A stretch of 64,000 bases of DNA from Desulfofarcimen acetoxidans DSM 771 (GCF_000024205.1 NC_013216.1:2232001-2296000); one strand, 5' to 3'. Shown: positions 53,864 to 63,520, counted from the first letter of the stretch. Numbers and translations: made by a program. Notes: generated from the letters alone by a model not told the origin.

Positions 53864-54904
53864 ATGGGTAACAAAATTGCAATACTGGGGGCTGGGAGCT
53901 GGGCTACAGCTCTGGCTGCTCTGTTGAGTAAAAAAGGCTATCCGGTGATGATGTGGGCAAGAAGTCAGGAACAAGTTACACAAATTAATAATTTTCAAGA
54001 AAATACCCGCTATTTACCAGGAGTGTTTTTACCTCCCCAATTAATGGCTTCAACAAATTTAGAGGAAGTAGTGTCTGACTGTAAAACAGTTATTTTCGGG
54101 ACTCCTTCCCATGCTTTTAGAAAGATTTTGCAAGAGGTGTTGCCATATGTTCATAAAGAAGCCGTTTTTGTTAATACGGCCAAAGGTATTGAGGAAGATA
54201 GTTTATACCGTATGTCAGAGGTATTTATGCAGGAGGCAGGCACTCAAAGCTTGTCCCGTTATGCGGCGATTTCCGGTCCCAGTCACGCAGAAGAGGTGGG
54301 ACAGAATTTGCCCACTACAGTTGTAGTTGCCGCAAAAGAAAAGATTGTGGCAGAACAGGTTCAGGACATCTTTATGACTGATATGTTTCGGGTTTATACA
54401 AACCCCGATTTGCTGGGAGTAGAACTTGGTGGAGCCTTGAAAAACATCATTGCTTTAGGAACCGGCATTTCAGATGGCCTTGGTTTTGGCGACAACACAA
54501 AAGCAGCTTTAATGACCAGGGGGTTGGCTGAAATAACCAGGTTAGGTATTGCTATGGGTGCTAATCCTTTAACCTTTGCCGGTCTGGCCGGAGTAGGCGA
54601 TCTGATAGTTACCTGCACCAGTGTGCACAGCCGTAACAGGCGGGCAGGTATAGAAATAGGACGAGGCAAATCCTTGCAAGAAACCTTGAGTGGGATAAAT
54701 ATGGTTGTTGAGGGTGTTCGTACTACGGCCGGCGCACATGGTTTGGCGCAAAGATATGATGTAAAAATGCCTATTACGGAACTGACTTACGAAGTATTGT
54801 TTAAAGGCTTAGCTCCTCTGACAGCTGTCAATAAACTTATGACCAGGCTCAAGACACATGAAGTTGAAGAAGTTGCTTTAGCAGCTGTAAACTGGACGAA
54901 ATGA
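53864..54904 (+). CDS. gpsA: Glycerol-3-phosphate dehydrogenase [NAD(P)+]
   Basis: A 346-residue enzyme making sn-glycerol 3-phosphate from dihydroxyacetone phosphate. Rossmann [10 protein letters not shown] near the N-terminus, SGPSHAEEV, the catalytic Lys in [11 protein letters not shown] and the substrate-binding [10 protein letters not shown] and SRNRRAG. The ATG at 53864 is about 14 bases from the GGGGGAGG, an unusually long spacing. It ends the DUF512-der-plsY-gpsA operon at a strong terminator. Confidence 0.95.
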   Translation: MGNKIAILGAGSWATALAALLSKKGYPVMMWARSQEQVTQINNFQENTRYLPGVFLPPQLMASTNLEEVVSDCKTVIFGTPSHAFRKILQEVLPYVHKEAVFVNTAKGIEEDSLYRMSEVFMQEAGTQSLSRYAAISGPSHAEEVGQNLPTTVVVAAKEKIVAEQVQDIFMTDMFRVYTNPDLLGVELGGALKNIIALGTGISDGLGFGDNTKAALMTRGLAEITRLGIAMGANPLTFAGLAGVGDLIVTCTSVHSRNRRAGIEIGRGKSLQETLSGINMVVEGVRTTAGAHGLAQRYDVKMPITELTYEVLFKGLAPLTAVNKLMTRLKTHEVEEVALAAVNWTK

Positions 54905-54910
54905 AAACAG

Positions 54911-54944
54911 GAACTTACTTCTTAAAGAAGTAAGTTCTTTTTTT
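54911..54944 (+). terminator. Intrinsic terminator after gpsA
   Basis: GAACTTACTTCTT (54911-54923) and its exact complement (54925-54937), then a run of T residues. Confidence 0.9.
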
Positions 54945-55107
54945 ATTTTTTTAGTCATATCTTAGAGCAATAAAGGCATATATATATATTGTTAATATAT
55001 GCCATATATAAAACGCTTTAATTGTTTTGCTTTGAGATTTAGGGAGGGATGCATTTAAATTATATGCTTAACATATTTATTATTATAGCCAGGGAGGGAG
55101 TGTGCTC

Positions 55108-56586
55108 ATGGAAAAAATAGATATTTTCCGGGATATAGCAGAACGCACCGGAGGAGATATATACCTGGGCGTGGTTGGTGGCGTTCGAACCGGAAAATCA
55201 ACCTTTATTAAGCGATTTATGGAAACAGTAGTAATACCGAAAATTGACAACCCATACGATCAGGAGAGGGCCAGAGACGAACTCCCGCAAAGCGGGGCAG
55301 GCAGAACAGTTATGACTACTGAACCCAAATTTATACCGAACGAAGCTGTGGAAATTGATATTACACCAAACCTGAACGTTAAAATACGTCTTGTGGACTG
55401 CGTGGGATACCGGGTAGAAGGAGCTTTGGGTTATGAAGAGGACGACGGTCCCAGAATGATTTCTACCCCGTGGTTTGACGAGGATATTCCTTTTCAGGAA
55501 GCAGCCGAAATTGGTACCAGAAAAGTGATATCTGAGCATTCAACTATTGGGATTGTGGTTACCACTGATGGCTCGATAACGGATATTCCCAGAGAGAACT
55601 ACATGGAAGCAGAGGAAAGGGTGATTTCTGAATTAAAAGACCTTAACCGGCCTTTTATTATAATCTTAAACAGTATTAACCCTGACGAGCCGGAAACAAG
55701 TCAATTAGCCTATGAATTAATGGAAAAATATGATGTTCCTGCTCTGGCCTTAAACTGTGCTGAATTAAATCAGTCAGATATTTTAAAAATATTGGAAGAA
55801 GTGCTCTATGAGTTTCCTGTTAATGAGGTTAATGTTGCTCTGCCCAAATGGGTTGAGGAACTGGAAACCACTCACTGGTTACGGGAAAAGTTTGAAAGTG
55901 CTGTTGGCAATACTGTAAACAATGTCCGCCGTTTGAGAGATATAGATATGGCTCTGGAAGAATTGGCCGAGTTGGAATTTGTTCGGCTGGTTGAACTGGA
56001 GAATATGGATATGGGAACAGGATCAGCAACAATTAATATTGACGCTAAGAATGAGTTATTTTACCAAATATTATCTCAAGAAATCAATTTATCTGTTGAA
56101 GGTGAACACGATGTTTACAGGTTGATGAGGGATTTGAGTGCAGCAAAGAAAGAATATGATAAAGTTGCAGCTGCACTTCAAGAAGTTTATGAAACCGGTT
56201 ACGGTGTGGTTATACCAACTATGGATGACATGAATATGGAAATGCCGGAGTTAATCCGTTCAGGAGGAAGAAGCGGTGTTAAATTAAAAGCCAGCGCTCC
56301 ATCCATTCATATGATCAGGGCTGATATCAAAACGGAAATTACTCCGGTTTTCGGCACTGAAAAGCAATGTTCGGATTTACTCAGTTTCTTGTTTGAGGAA
56401 TACAAAGAAAATCCGGAAAAGTTGTGGAGTACAGAAATATTTGGCAAGTCGGTACATGCTCTGGTGCGTGAGGGTATTCAGAATAAACTGCAGCGGATGC
56501 CGGAAAATGCTCAGGAAAAACTGAGAGAGACAGTTTCCAGGATCGTAAATGAGGGCAGCGGCGGCTTAATATGTATTATAATTTAA
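55108..56586 (+). CDS. spoIVA: Spore coat morphogenetic ATPase SpoIVA
   Basis: A 492-residue (same length as Bacillus) ATPase that polymerises on the forespore surface and forms the coat basement layer. Walker A GGVRTGKSTF, Walker B region IRLVDCVGYRVEGA, the middle domain, and a C-terminus GSGGLICIII like the membrane-docking end of the family. ATG 55108 lies eight bases after AGGGAGGG; a GTG at 55102 is the alternative. It is expected to be sigma-E dependent; the AT-rich upstream region holds CATATATA at 55003, too ambiguous to call. Confidence 0.96.
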   Translation: MEKIDIFRDIAERTGGDIYLGVVGGVRTGKSTFIKRFMETVVIPKIDNPYDQERARDELPQSGAGRTVMTTEPKFIPNEAVEIDITPNLNVKIRLVDCVGYRVEGALGYEEDDGPRMISTPWFDEDIPFQEAAEIGTRKVISEHSTIGIVVTTDGSITDIPRENYMEAEERVISELKDLNRPFIIILNSINPDEPETSQLAYELMEKYDVPALALNCAELNQSDILKILEEVLYEFPVNEVNVALPKWVEELETTHWLREKFESAVGNTVNNVRRLRDIDMALEELAELEFVRLVELENMDMGTGSATINIDAKNELFYQILSQEINLSVEGEHDVYRLMRDLSAAKKEYDKVAAALQEVYETGYGVVIPTMDDMNMEMPELIRSGGRSGVKLKASAPSIHMIRADIKTEITPVFGTEKQCSDLLSFLFEEYKENPEKLWSTEIFGKSVHALVREGIQNKLQRMPENAQEKLRETVSRIVNEGSGGLICIII

Positions 56587-56612
56587 CCGGTCAAATATGA
56601 CCGGTATTTTTT
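56586..56612 (+). terminator. Intrinsic terminator after spoIVA
   Basis: ACCGGTCA (56586-56593), loop AATA, TGACCGGT (56598-56605), then ATTTTTT. The stem starts on the last base of the spoIVA stop codon. Confidence 0.88.
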
Positions 56613-56786
56613 ATTCCAGGAAATTAAGCTTATAATGGATCAGTGGATAAGTTAAGCATAACTTTCAACGAGATTCCCATGCTGCGGCACAGCATTATGG
56701 AGAATGAAAATGATACTTCTGAGTTTATTTTCATGGTAGCACAAGTGCTTGTGGCTGCTCAAAAGTCTCTTAAGGCAACTTTTTTG
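56613..56786 (+). repeat. Dispersed intergenic repeat, copy D (with ~66-bp insert)
   Basis: Left block ATTCCAGGAAATTAAGCTT to GGATAAGTTAAG and middle TTTCAACGAG match copy B; right block ACAAGTGCTTGTGGCTGCTC to AACTTTTTTG matches B again. Between them about 66 bases (56673-56738) are inserted, holding two small hairpins (ATGCTG/CAGCAT at 56679-56695 and ATGAAAAT/ATTTTCAT at 56704-56734). A 73-codon frame across this copy is not conserved in the other copies, so I do not call it a gene. Confidence 0.8.
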
Positions 56787-56868
56787 TTGCTAAAAAAAGC
56801 AGATAATGATATAATGTCTATCGTACAAGGATATGTATCCATGTTGCATGGACACCAGAGGTGAAACT

Positions 56869-57348
56869 ATGAACCCCAAAAAATTGAAGTTTTATCTGGT
56901 TCAGGAGGATATATTGCCGGAGGCGATTATAAAAACTGCACAAATCAAGGAACTGCTTTTAAGAGGAACAGTATCTACTGTAAATGAAGCTGCCGAAAAA
57001 GTAGGATTAAGCCGCAGCGCATTTTATAAATATAAAGATGGTATCTTTCCTTTTAACGATTGGAAACAGGGTAATATAGTTACTGTATCCTTGAATTTGG
57101 AACACCGATCCGGAATACTATCAAATATATTGAATACTATTGCGCAAAATAATGGAAATATTATAACTATCAATCAGAATATTCCTATTCATGGTATGGC
57201 CAATGTTACTATCTCCTTTGAAACAACATCCCTGTCAGGTGATATTGAACACTTATTGCGTAATATCAAAAATATGGATGGCGTTAAAAAGGCTGATATT
57301 GTAGCTCTGGAGGGTAAGGTTTTTGTTACTAATAATATGGGGGAATAA
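56869..57348 (+). CDS. pheB: ACT-domain protein, PheB / UPF0735 family
   Basis: A 159-residue protein with a short helix-turn-helix-like N-terminal part (IKELLLRGTVSTVNEAAEKVGLSRSAFYKYKDGIFPF) and a C-terminal ACT domain (TVSLNLEHRSGILSNILNTIA ... VTISFET). ACT domains bind amino acids. The PheB/UPF0735 family is of unknown function and is regularly found directly before hom, as here (3-base gap). ATG 56869 follows AGAGGTGA. A role in sensing an aspartate-family amino acid is inferred. Confidence 0.88.
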   Translation: MNPKKLKFYLVQEDILPEAIIKTAQIKELLLRGTVSTVNEAAEKVGLSRSAFYKYKDGIFPFNDWKQGNIVTVSLNLEHRSGILSNILNTIAQNNGNIITINQNIPIHGMANVTISFETTSLSGDIEHLLRNIKNMDGVKKADIVALEGKVFVTNNMGE

Positions 57349-57351
57349 AAT

Positions 57352-58659
57352 ATGCAAAAAAGTCTAATCAAAGTTGCTTTGCTGGGTGCAGGTACAATTG
57401 GTGGTGGAGTATATAAGCTGCTTAATGCCAACAGTAAGATTATTGAACAAAGAATTGGCTCGCAAATCGTAGTGTCAAAGGTTCTGGAACGTAACGCCAG
57501 GCGTTGTCAGGAACTTGGTATGGCCAACAATTTGATTGCCAATTCTATTGATGAGATTATTGATGACCCGGAAATAGATATTGTTATAGAGTTAATGGGG
57601 GGCATAGATCCGGCCAGGGAATTTGTGATCAAAGCTTTAGAAAAAAAGAAGAGTGTGGTAACTGCCAATAAAGACATGGTGGCACTGCACGGTAAGGAAT
57701 TGTTTGCTGCCGCTATTAAAAACAAGGTGGATTTACTGTTTGAAGCCAGTGTGGGCGGTGGTATACCTATCATTCGTCCTTTAAAACAATGTTTGGCTGC
57801 CAATCATATACAGGAAATAATGGGTATCATCAACGGCACCACTAACTATATGTTAGAGAAAATGAGTCAGGAAGGTCTGGATTTTGATCTTGTTTTAAAA
57901 GAAGCCCAATCCAAAGGCTATGCGGAAGCCAATCCCAGTTCAGATGTAGAGGGCTTTGACGCAGCCAGAAAAATTGCTATTTTAGCTTCTATTGCTTTCA
58001 ATACCAGAGTTACTGTGAACGATGTTTATGTAGAAGGAATTTCTCGCATTACTGCAGAAGATATTGCTTATGCCCGTGAATTGCATTATGTCGTCAAGCT
58101 TCTGGGTATTGCCAAGGAAGCGCCGGAAGGTATTGAGGTAAGAGTACATCCGGTTTTTATTCCCGAGCAGCATCCTCTGGCATCTGTGGGAGATGTTTTT
58201 AATGCTATATTTGTAAAAGGCGATGCGGTTGGTGAAACCATGTTCTATGGCCGTGGTGCAGGAGAAATGCCTACCGCCAGCGCAGTTGCAGCCGATGTCA
58301 TGGATGCTGCGCGCAACCTGAATAATAATGTACGGGGTCTTGTAGGTTGTACCTGTTTTGAGGATAAACCCATTAAGCCAATCGGGCTTACCATCAGCAA
58401 ATATTATATACGTATGCAGGTTGCTGACCGACCGGGTGTTTTGGCTTCCATTGCTTACGAGTTTGGCCGCTATAATGTCAGCCTGGCTTCTGTACTGCAA
58501 AAGAATACCTTGGGAGATTCGGCCGAACTGGTGCTGGTAACTCACCGGGTCAAGGAGCAAAACCTAAGAGATTCACTGGATAAAATAAAGCTTCTGGACG
58601 CAATCGTTCATGAGGTTTCCAATGTAATCAGGGTTGAAGGTGAAGATGTAAAAGCTTAG
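57352..58659 (+). CDS. hom: Homoserine dehydrogenase
   Basis: A 435-residue enzyme reducing aspartate semialdehyde to homoserine. N-terminal NAD(P) fold LLGAGTIGGGVYKLL, VVTANKDMVA, catalytic region GIINGTTNYMLEKM and EANPSSDVEGFDAARK with the substrate Lys/Asp residues, and a C-terminal ACT domain (MQVADRPGVLASIAYEFGR) for feedback by threonine. First enzyme gene of a hom-thrB-lysC cluster. Confidence 0.96.
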   Translation: MQKSLIKVALLGAGTIGGGVYKLLNANSKIIEQRIGSQIVVSKVLERNARRCQELGMANNLIANSIDEIIDDPEIDIVIELMGGIDPAREFVIKALEKKKSVVTANKDMVALHGKELFAAAIKNKVDLLFEASVGGGIPIIRPLKQCLAANHIQEIMGIINGTTNYMLEKMSQEGLDFDLVLKEAQSKGYAEANPSSDVEGFDAARKIAILASIAFNTRVTVNDVYVEGISRITAEDIAYARELHYVVKLLGIAKEAPEGIEVRVHPVFIPEQHPLASVGDVFNAIFVKGDAVGETMFYGRGAGEMPTASAVAADVMDAARNLNNNVRGLVGCTCFEDKPIKPIGLTISKYYIRMQVADRPGVLASIAYEFGRYNVSLASVLQKNTLGDSAELVLVTHRVKEQNLRDSLDKIKLLDAIVHEVSNVIRVEGEDVKA

Positions 58660-58707
58660 AGACGTCACCAAAATATTAATAATGGACCCCGTTTGGAGGA
58701 ACATAAT

Positions 58708-59610
58708 ATGATCCGTGTGAAGGTTCCTGCTACTGTGGCTAACCTTGGACCAGGTTTTGATTGCTTAGGTATGGCCCTGGAGTTTTATAATGCCGTAGAA
58801 ATGTACGAAATTCCATCCGGGCTTTACATTGAGGTTCAAGGGGAAGGAACTGAATTAATCCCTAAAAATGAACAAAATATTGTCTATCAAGCCGCCAGGC
58901 GTGTTTTTCAAAAGGTAGGCTATACACCGGCCGGGCTCAAAATTAAACTGACCAATAATGTCCCCGTAGGCAAAGGGCTGGGCAGCAGCGCTTCGGCTAT
59001 TGTAGGAGGTATTATTGCGGCCAATGTGATGTCAGGCAAGCAATTAAAGGAAAAAGATTTACTGTCTCTGGCTGCTGAAATAGAAGGACACCCGGATAAT
59101 GTTGCTCCTGCTCTGCTTGGCGGAATTATTGTTTCTGTATCACTTGAAGGTGATATTAAATATATCAAAATAACACCTCCATCACAATTAAAATGTGTGG
59201 TAGCAGTACCTGATTTTTGTCTTTCCACTAAAACATCGCGGGAGGCTCTCCCGCAGCAGGTCAGCTTTAATGACGCTGTTTTTAACATAGGAAGGGTTGC
59301 CTTATTGGTAGCCAGCCTCCAGCAGGGAGAATTGGGCCTGCTCAGTGTGGCTATGGATGACCGTATGCACCAGTCATACCGCTCAGGTTTGATTCCAGGC
59401 ATGAAAAAGGTAATGGCTGCTGCCAAACTGGCAGGTGCCAGGGGTGTTACATTGAGCGGGGCCGGGCCTACGTTAATTGCTTTTGCTGATAATAATATGG
59501 AACTGATTTCTAAGGTTATGAAGGATACTTTCCGGCAAAACGGCATTATGGCTAAAGTTTATATCCTTAATCCCAGTCCGGTAGGATCTATGACTTTGTG
59601 CTGTACTTAA
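58708..59610 (+). CDS. thrB: Homoserine kinase
   Basis: A 300-residue GHMP kinase phosphorylating homoserine for threonine synthesis. ATVANLGPGFDCLG near the N-terminus, the ATP loop PVGKGLGSSASAIVGG and the C-terminal SGAGPTLIAF. ATG 58708 is seven bases after GGAGG (open frame from 58693). thrC, the next step, is not in the window. Confidence 0.95.
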   Translation: MIRVKVPATVANLGPGFDCLGMALEFYNAVEMYEIPSGLYIEVQGEGTELIPKNEQNIVYQAARRVFQKVGYTPAGLKIKLTNNVPVGKGLGSSASAIVGGIIAANVMSGKQLKEKDLLSLAAEIEGHPDNVAPALLGGIIVSVSLEGDIKYIKITPPSQLKCVVAVPDFCLSTKTSREALPQQVSFNDAVFNIGRVALLVASLQQGELGLLSVAMDDRMHQSYRSGLIPGMKKVMAAAKLAGARGVTLSGAGPTLIAFADNNMELISKVMKDTFRQNGIMAKVYILNPSPVGSMTLCCT

Positions 59611-59624
59611 CGGGGAGTAAGCTG

Positions 59625-59699
59625 ATGCAGGGGAGCTTCCCGATAGATACATCAGAAGACAAATATATTTTAGAGGATAAGAAGGTAGGGGAGTTTTAA
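59625..59699 (+). CDS. Possible 24-aa leader peptide upstream of lysC
   Basis: ATG 59625, seven bases after GGGGAG, opens a 24-codon frame ([19 protein letters not shown]...) whose TAA ends two bases before the lysC ATG. The lysC ribosome site (GGGGAG) lies inside this frame. The arrangement would couple lysC translation to the small frame. It has three Lys but no run of a single amino acid, so classic attenuation is not indicated. Confidence 0.35.
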   Translation: MQGSFPIDTSEDKYILEDKKVGEF

Positions 59700-59701
59700 A
59701 G

Positions 59702-60916
59702 ATGCTGGTTGTACAAAAATACGGTGGCAGTTCTGTAGCTAATCCTGAGCGCATAAAAAGAGTTGCCGCCCGCATAGTTGAAACAAAACTGCAGGGCCAT
59801 AATGTGGTTGTGGTAGTGTCTGCCATGGGGGACACTACGGACGATTTAATCGATTTAATGAAGCAGATTGCCGAGAATCCTTCAGAGAGAGAAATGGACA
59901 TGCTGCTTTCTACAGGCGAACAAATATCCGTTGCTTTATTGGCCATGGCCATTGAGAGCCTGGGAGAAAAGGCTGTTTCTTTAACGGGTGCCCAGGTAGG
60001 TGTTGTTACAGATAATGTTCACACCAAAGCTAAAATTATTGATGTTCACACGGAAAGAATGAAGGCTGAGCTAAAGACAGGCAATATTGTTGTGGTGGCA
60101 GGTTTTCAGGGTATCAGCATGGATAACGACATCACCACACTGGGACGCGGTGGATCGGATACTTCAGCAGTGGCACTGGCGGCTGTACTGCGCGCCGGTC
60201 TTTGCGAGATATTTACTGATGTAGACGGTGTTTATACTGCAGATCCCAGAATAGTGCCGGAAGCGCGCAAACTAGATATTATTTCCTTTGATGAAATGCT
60301 GGAACTTTCTCACCTCGGGGCAGGAGTGCTGCACCCCAGGTCAGTGGAATTGGCCAAGAAATATAAGGTACCGCTTCATGTTCGTTCAAGTTTTAATAAT
60401 CACCAGGGTACAGTGCTCAAGGAGGTTGAAGAAATGGAAGGCATAAATGTTGTCACCGGTGTGGCTCATGATTATAACGTGGCTATAGTGGGTATTTTTG
60501 ATGTTCCCGATGAGCCGGGAATTGCCATGAAGATATTTAATGCTCTGTCTGATGCTAATATTAATGTAGATGTTATTGTTCAGAGCGCAATGCGCAATAA
60601 TATTAATGATATAGCTTTTACCGTTACCAAAGATGAATTAATGAAAACACTTCAGGTAGTTAAAGACAGTCAGGAAAAAGTAGGCTATAAAGAATACAGC
60701 TGTGATGACAAGGTAGCCAAAGTTTCCATTGTCGGGGCCGGTATGGCCAGCTATTATGGGGTGGCCGCCAGGATGTTTGAAGCTCTGGCAGAAGAAAATA
60801 TAAATATTGAAATGATAACTACCTCAGATATTAAAGTTTCCTGTATCATTAGTTCCGATGACACTGAAAAGGCTGTCAGGGCTTTACATAGAAAGTTTGA
60901 ACTGGGAGCTGTATAA
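59702..60916 (+). CDS. lysC: Aspartate kinase (class with two ACT domains)
   Basis: A 404-residue enzyme phosphorylating aspartate, the entry to lysine, threonine and methionine. N-terminal [58 protein letters not shown]-terminal tandem ACT domains ([33 protein letters not shown]). Which amino acid inhibits it cannot be told. Being next to hom and thrB suggests a threonine-branch role. Confidence 0.96.
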   Translation: MLVVQKYGGSSVANPERIKRVAARIVETKLQGHNVVVVVSAMGDTTDDLIDLMKQIAENPSEREMDMLLSTGEQISVALLAMAIESLGEKAVSLTGAQVGVVTDNVHTKAKIIDVHTERMKAELKTGNIVVVAGFQGISMDNDITTLGRGGSDTSAVALAAVLRAGLCEIFTDVDGVYTADPRIVPEARKLDIISFDEMLELSHLGAGVLHPRSVELAKKYKVPLHVRSSFNNHQGTVLKEVEEMEGINVVTGVAHDYNVAIVGIFDVPDEPGIAMKIFNALSDANINVDVIVQSAMRNNINDIAFTVTKDELMKTLQVVKDSQEKVGYKEYSCDDKVAKVSIVGAGMASYYGVAARMFEALAEENINIEMITTSDIKVSCIISSDDTEKAVRALHRKFELGAV

Positions 60917-60942
60917 CAGCAAGAATATACTGATACTAATCA

Positions 60943-60975
60943 AGAAGAAGTGGTCTTTTGCCGGCTGCTTCTTCT
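60943..60975 (+). terminator. Possible weak terminator between lysC and larE
   Basis: AGAAGAAG (60943-60950) and CTTCTTCT (60968-60975) form an 8-bp stem with a 17-base loop. No clear T-run follows. Confidence 0.3.
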
Positions 60976-60999
60976 ATACTTGTAAACCGGGGGCATTTT

Positions 61000-61806
61000 A
61001 TGCGGAATAATTTCAGCGAAAAGTCAGCTAAACTAAAACAACTGATTGGCAACTACGGCAATGCCATGGTCGCATTCTCCGGTGGGACGGATAGCACACT
61101 TTTGCTCAAAATGGTCGCCGATACTCTGGGCGTGGATAAGGTGCTCGCGGTGACAACTGTTTCACCTCTATTACCCGCAGCGGAACTGATAGAGGCAAAA
61201 AACCTGGCCAAAAACATGGGAGTTGCACACCTAACCTTATCTACCGGGGAATTGAATAACCGTGATTTTATCGGTAATTCACGGGAAAGATGCTATTTAT
61301 GTAAACAAATTAGGTACAGTAAGCTATTGGAGACTGCAGAAATTCGGGGCTATGATGTAATTTTGGACGGTACCAATGCGGAGGATGAACTGGACTTCAG
61401 GCCCGGTATACGTGCACTGGATGAGTTAGGTGTAAAAACACCTCTTAGGGAAGCCGGTCTATCAAAGGCTGAAATACGTATGCTGGCCAAAACCTTTGGT
61501 TTAAACAACTGGCAAAAACCTTCTGCAGCCTGTCTTGCCTCACGTATTCCTTACGGAATAACAATAACCGAGGAGAATCTATTAATAATTGAAAAAGCAG
61601 AAGCTTTTTTGAAAGGTCTCGGGTTAGGACAATTAAGGGTAAGACACCACGGAAATACTGCCAGGATAGAAGCAGAACCGGATGAATTTGCTCTTATAAC
61701 GGCAGCAGCTAAACAAATAGCCGCTTTTTTCAAATCGCTGGGATATATTTATACTACACTTGATTTACAAGGTTTCCGCAGTGGCAGTTTAAATGAGAAA
61801 AATTAA
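61000..61806 (+). CDS. larE: ATP-dependent sacrificial sulfur transferase LarE
   Basis: A 268-residue PP-loop ATPase that adds sulfur to pyridinium dicarboxylate mononucleotide in nickel-pincer cofactor synthesis. PP-loop SGGTDST (27-33), ERCYLCKQ (Cys98, Cys101) and PSAACLASR (Cys178, aligned with the sacrificial Cys176 of the Lactobacillus enzyme). The extra C-x2-C raises the possibility of the three-Cys, [4Fe-4S]-type LarE, which recycles rather than sacrificing its sulfur. ATG 61000 follows GGGGG. larB follows after 26 bases. Confidence 0.92.
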   Translation: MRNNFSEKSAKLKQLIGNYGNAMVAFSGGTDSTLLLKMVADTLGVDKVLAVTTVSPLLPAAELIEAKNLAKNMGVAHLTLSTGELNNRDFIGNSRERCYLCKQIRYSKLLETAEIRGYDVILDGTNAEDELDFRPGIRALDELGVKTPLREAGLSKAEIRMLAKTFGLNNWQKPSAACLASRIPYGITITEENLLIIEKAEAFLKGLGLGQLRVRHHGNTARIEAEPDEFALITAAAKQIAAFFKSLGYIYTTLDLQGFRSGSLNEKN

Positions 61807-61832
61807 ATTTTAGCTAATAATGGAGTAAAGCT

Positions 61833-62588
61833 ATGGATACGAGCAGTTTGAGAGAATTATTAGAAGATGTGAAAAACGGCCGAATTGTTCCCGAAGCGGC
61901 TGCCGAAAAAATTAAGCGATTGACTTTTCATGATCTTGGTTTTGCCAAGGTCGATATACACCGCAGCCTGCGGCAGGGTTTTCCGGAAGTTATTTATTGT
62001 GCCGGTAAAACCACAGAGCAAGTTGTGTCTATAATAAGTGTTTTGGCCGGCAATCACAAAAATATTCTGGCCACCCGGGCCAACCGATCAATATTTGAAT
62101 CTGTTCGGACTGTGCTGCCCATGGCTTATTTTCATGAAATCCCTGGCCTAATAAGTATTCAAACCGAGAAGCCTGAACCGGTGGGCAGCATTCTGATTGT
62201 CTGTGCGGGCACATCGGACCTGCCTGTAGCGGAAGAGGCAGCCGTAACTGCCGAAATTATGGGCAATAGGGTAGAACGCTTGTATGATGCAGGGGTTGCC
62301 GGAATTCATAGATTATTGTTAAACGAGGACAAACTCAACTCTGCCAGGGTAATAATTGTAGTTGCCGGGATGGAGGGTGCTCTGGCCAGTGTAGTAGGAG
62401 GCTTAGTGGATAAACCTGTTATTGCAGTCCCTACCAGTGTAGGTTACGGAGCCAGTTTTCATGGTCTGGCCGCACTTTTAAGTATGTTAAACAGTTGTGC
62501 CAATGGTGTAACGGTAGTAAATATTGATAACGGTTTTGGAGCCGGTTATGCGGCTTCTTTAATAAATAAAATTAATGAGACTGCATAG
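61833..62588 (+). CDS. larB: Pyridinium-3,5-biscarboxylic acid mononucleotide synthase LarB
   Basis: A 251-residue enzyme carboxylating nicotinic acid adenine dinucleotide in the first step of the nickel-pincer nucleotide pathway. The C-terminal PurE-like domain is clear: [61 protein letters not shown]-terminal LREL...[10 protein letters not shown]...[12 protein letters not shown] is the family's usual start. No larC or larA follows; the operon ends at a terminator 70 bases on. Confidence 0.94.
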   Translation: MDTSSLRELLEDVKNGRIVPEAAAEKIKRLTFHDLGFAKVDIHRSLRQGFPEVIYCAGKTTEQVVSIISVLAGNHKNILATRANRSIFESVRTVLPMAYFHEIPGLISIQTEKPEPVGSILIVCAGTSDLPVAEEAAVTAEIMGNRVERLYDAGVAGIHRLLLNEDKLNSARVIIVVAGMEGALASVVGGLVDKPVIAVPTSVGYGASFHGLAALLSMLNSCANGVTVVNIDNGFGAGYAASLINKINETA

Positions 62589-62658
62589 TTTTAAGAAGGC
62601 TTCTTATAAAGTTTTTGGGGTAAACTAAAACATCTCGCGAATTAACCTTTCGACTTTT

Positions 62659-62690
62659 GTCCACTCACTTTATCGGGTGGACATTTTTTT
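62659..62690 (+). terminator. Intrinsic terminator after larB
   Basis: GTCCAC (62659-62664) pairs with GTGGAC (62677-62682), then ATTTTTTT. Confidence 0.82.
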
Positions 62691-62762
62691 GCTGTACAAA
62701 AATATATTTCCGAATTTTTATAACCTTTATTTTTCTATCTTGGTTGAATACTATGATTATAG

Positions 62763-62802
62763 TATATGACTATCCAACAGCACCTTTGGGGACAGTCATA
62801 TA
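62763..62802. other. Inverted repeat between convergent larB and flavoprotein genes
   Basis: TATATGACT (62763-62771) is complementary to AGTCATATA (62794-62802), 22 bases apart. It may end transcription of the minus-strand gene, but no T-run is seen on that strand. Confidence 0.3.
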
Positions 62803-62849
62803 CCGCAGCTTGGTGATTAATTGTTAAGAATTCTATTATAGTTGTTATT

Positions 62850-63476
62850 TTATCCTTTACCCAGCATTTTCCCCGCTACAAAAACCTCCTGTAAAATCTC
62901 CGGATAATTATTGACATCTCCCGGCAGATCTATTTTGGGATAACAGTGGGAGCCCAGGAGTTTAATTTCCAGCATACTGAAGAAATATTTGGCCACCTGC
63001 ACAGCCCCGTCAAAAACGTCGGGAAAGTTGGTTCCGGCAGCGGACAGGTAGATGCCCCGCCTGGCCTTTCTTTTTTCTTCATTTTCTATTACATTGCGTT
63101 GCAAAAGAAATTTGGTTGCCCAGAATTGTTGAGCCCGGTCAATAAAATTTTTAGCTTGAGCACATATGCCCATGGAGAATATTGGTGCGGCTAATATAAT
63201 ACTTTCTGCTGACAGTACTTTATCATAAATTTGCATAACTTCGTCTTTTACTACGCAGCGACCGTTTTTGTTACACCCGCCGCAAGCACGGCAAGGAGAA
63301 AACTTATAATCCACCAGATAAATTAACTCAGTTTCTGCTCCTGCTTCAGCTGCTCCCTTGAGAGCCTGTTTAGCTAAAATAGCCGTGTTGCCGTTTTTTC
63401 TCGGGCTGCAGGCAACAGCCAAACATTTACGTTTATTCTCACTTATTAATTGGCCAACACTTGTATCTTCTGACAA
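62850..63476 (-). CDS. Iron-sulfur flavoprotein (Isf-like, flavodoxin fold)
   Basis: A 208-residue flavodoxin-fold protein with FMN loop ACSPRKNGNTA and a compact cluster motif Cys62-x2-Cys65-x2-Cys68-x5-Cys74 (PCRACGGCNKNGRCVV). Isf-type proteins carry FMN and a [4Fe-4S] cluster and reduce O2/H2O2 or small quinones in strict anaerobes, or shuttle electrons from ferredoxin. The start is TTG at 63476 (minus strand) with AAGGAG 12 bases before it. It is a single gene next to the IS element end. Confidence 0.9.
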   Translation of the reverse strand: MSEDTSVGQLISENKRKCLAVACSPRKNGNTAILAKQALKGAAEAGAETELIYLVDYKFSPCRACGGCNKNGRCVVKDEVMQIYDKVLSAESIILAAPIFSMGICAQAKNFIDRAQQFWATKFLLQRNVIENEEKRKARRGIYLSAAGTNFPDVFDGAVQVAKYFFSMLEIKLLGSHCYPKIDLPGDVNNYPEILQEVFVAGKMLGKG

Positions 63477-63520
63477 TATGATTACACACTCCTTTCTACT
63501 ATGACAGAATGCATGTCTTA

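Noticed and set aside
54975-55010. Sigma-E promoter before spoIVA (CATATATA box)
   Set aside because: The stretch is alternating A/T and also an inverted repeat (GGCATATAT / ATATATGCC), so any AT-rich box would match by chance.
56643-56864. 73-codon frame after spoIVA
   Set aside because: It lies in repeat copy D; the frame is broken in copies A and B, so it is not a conserved gene.
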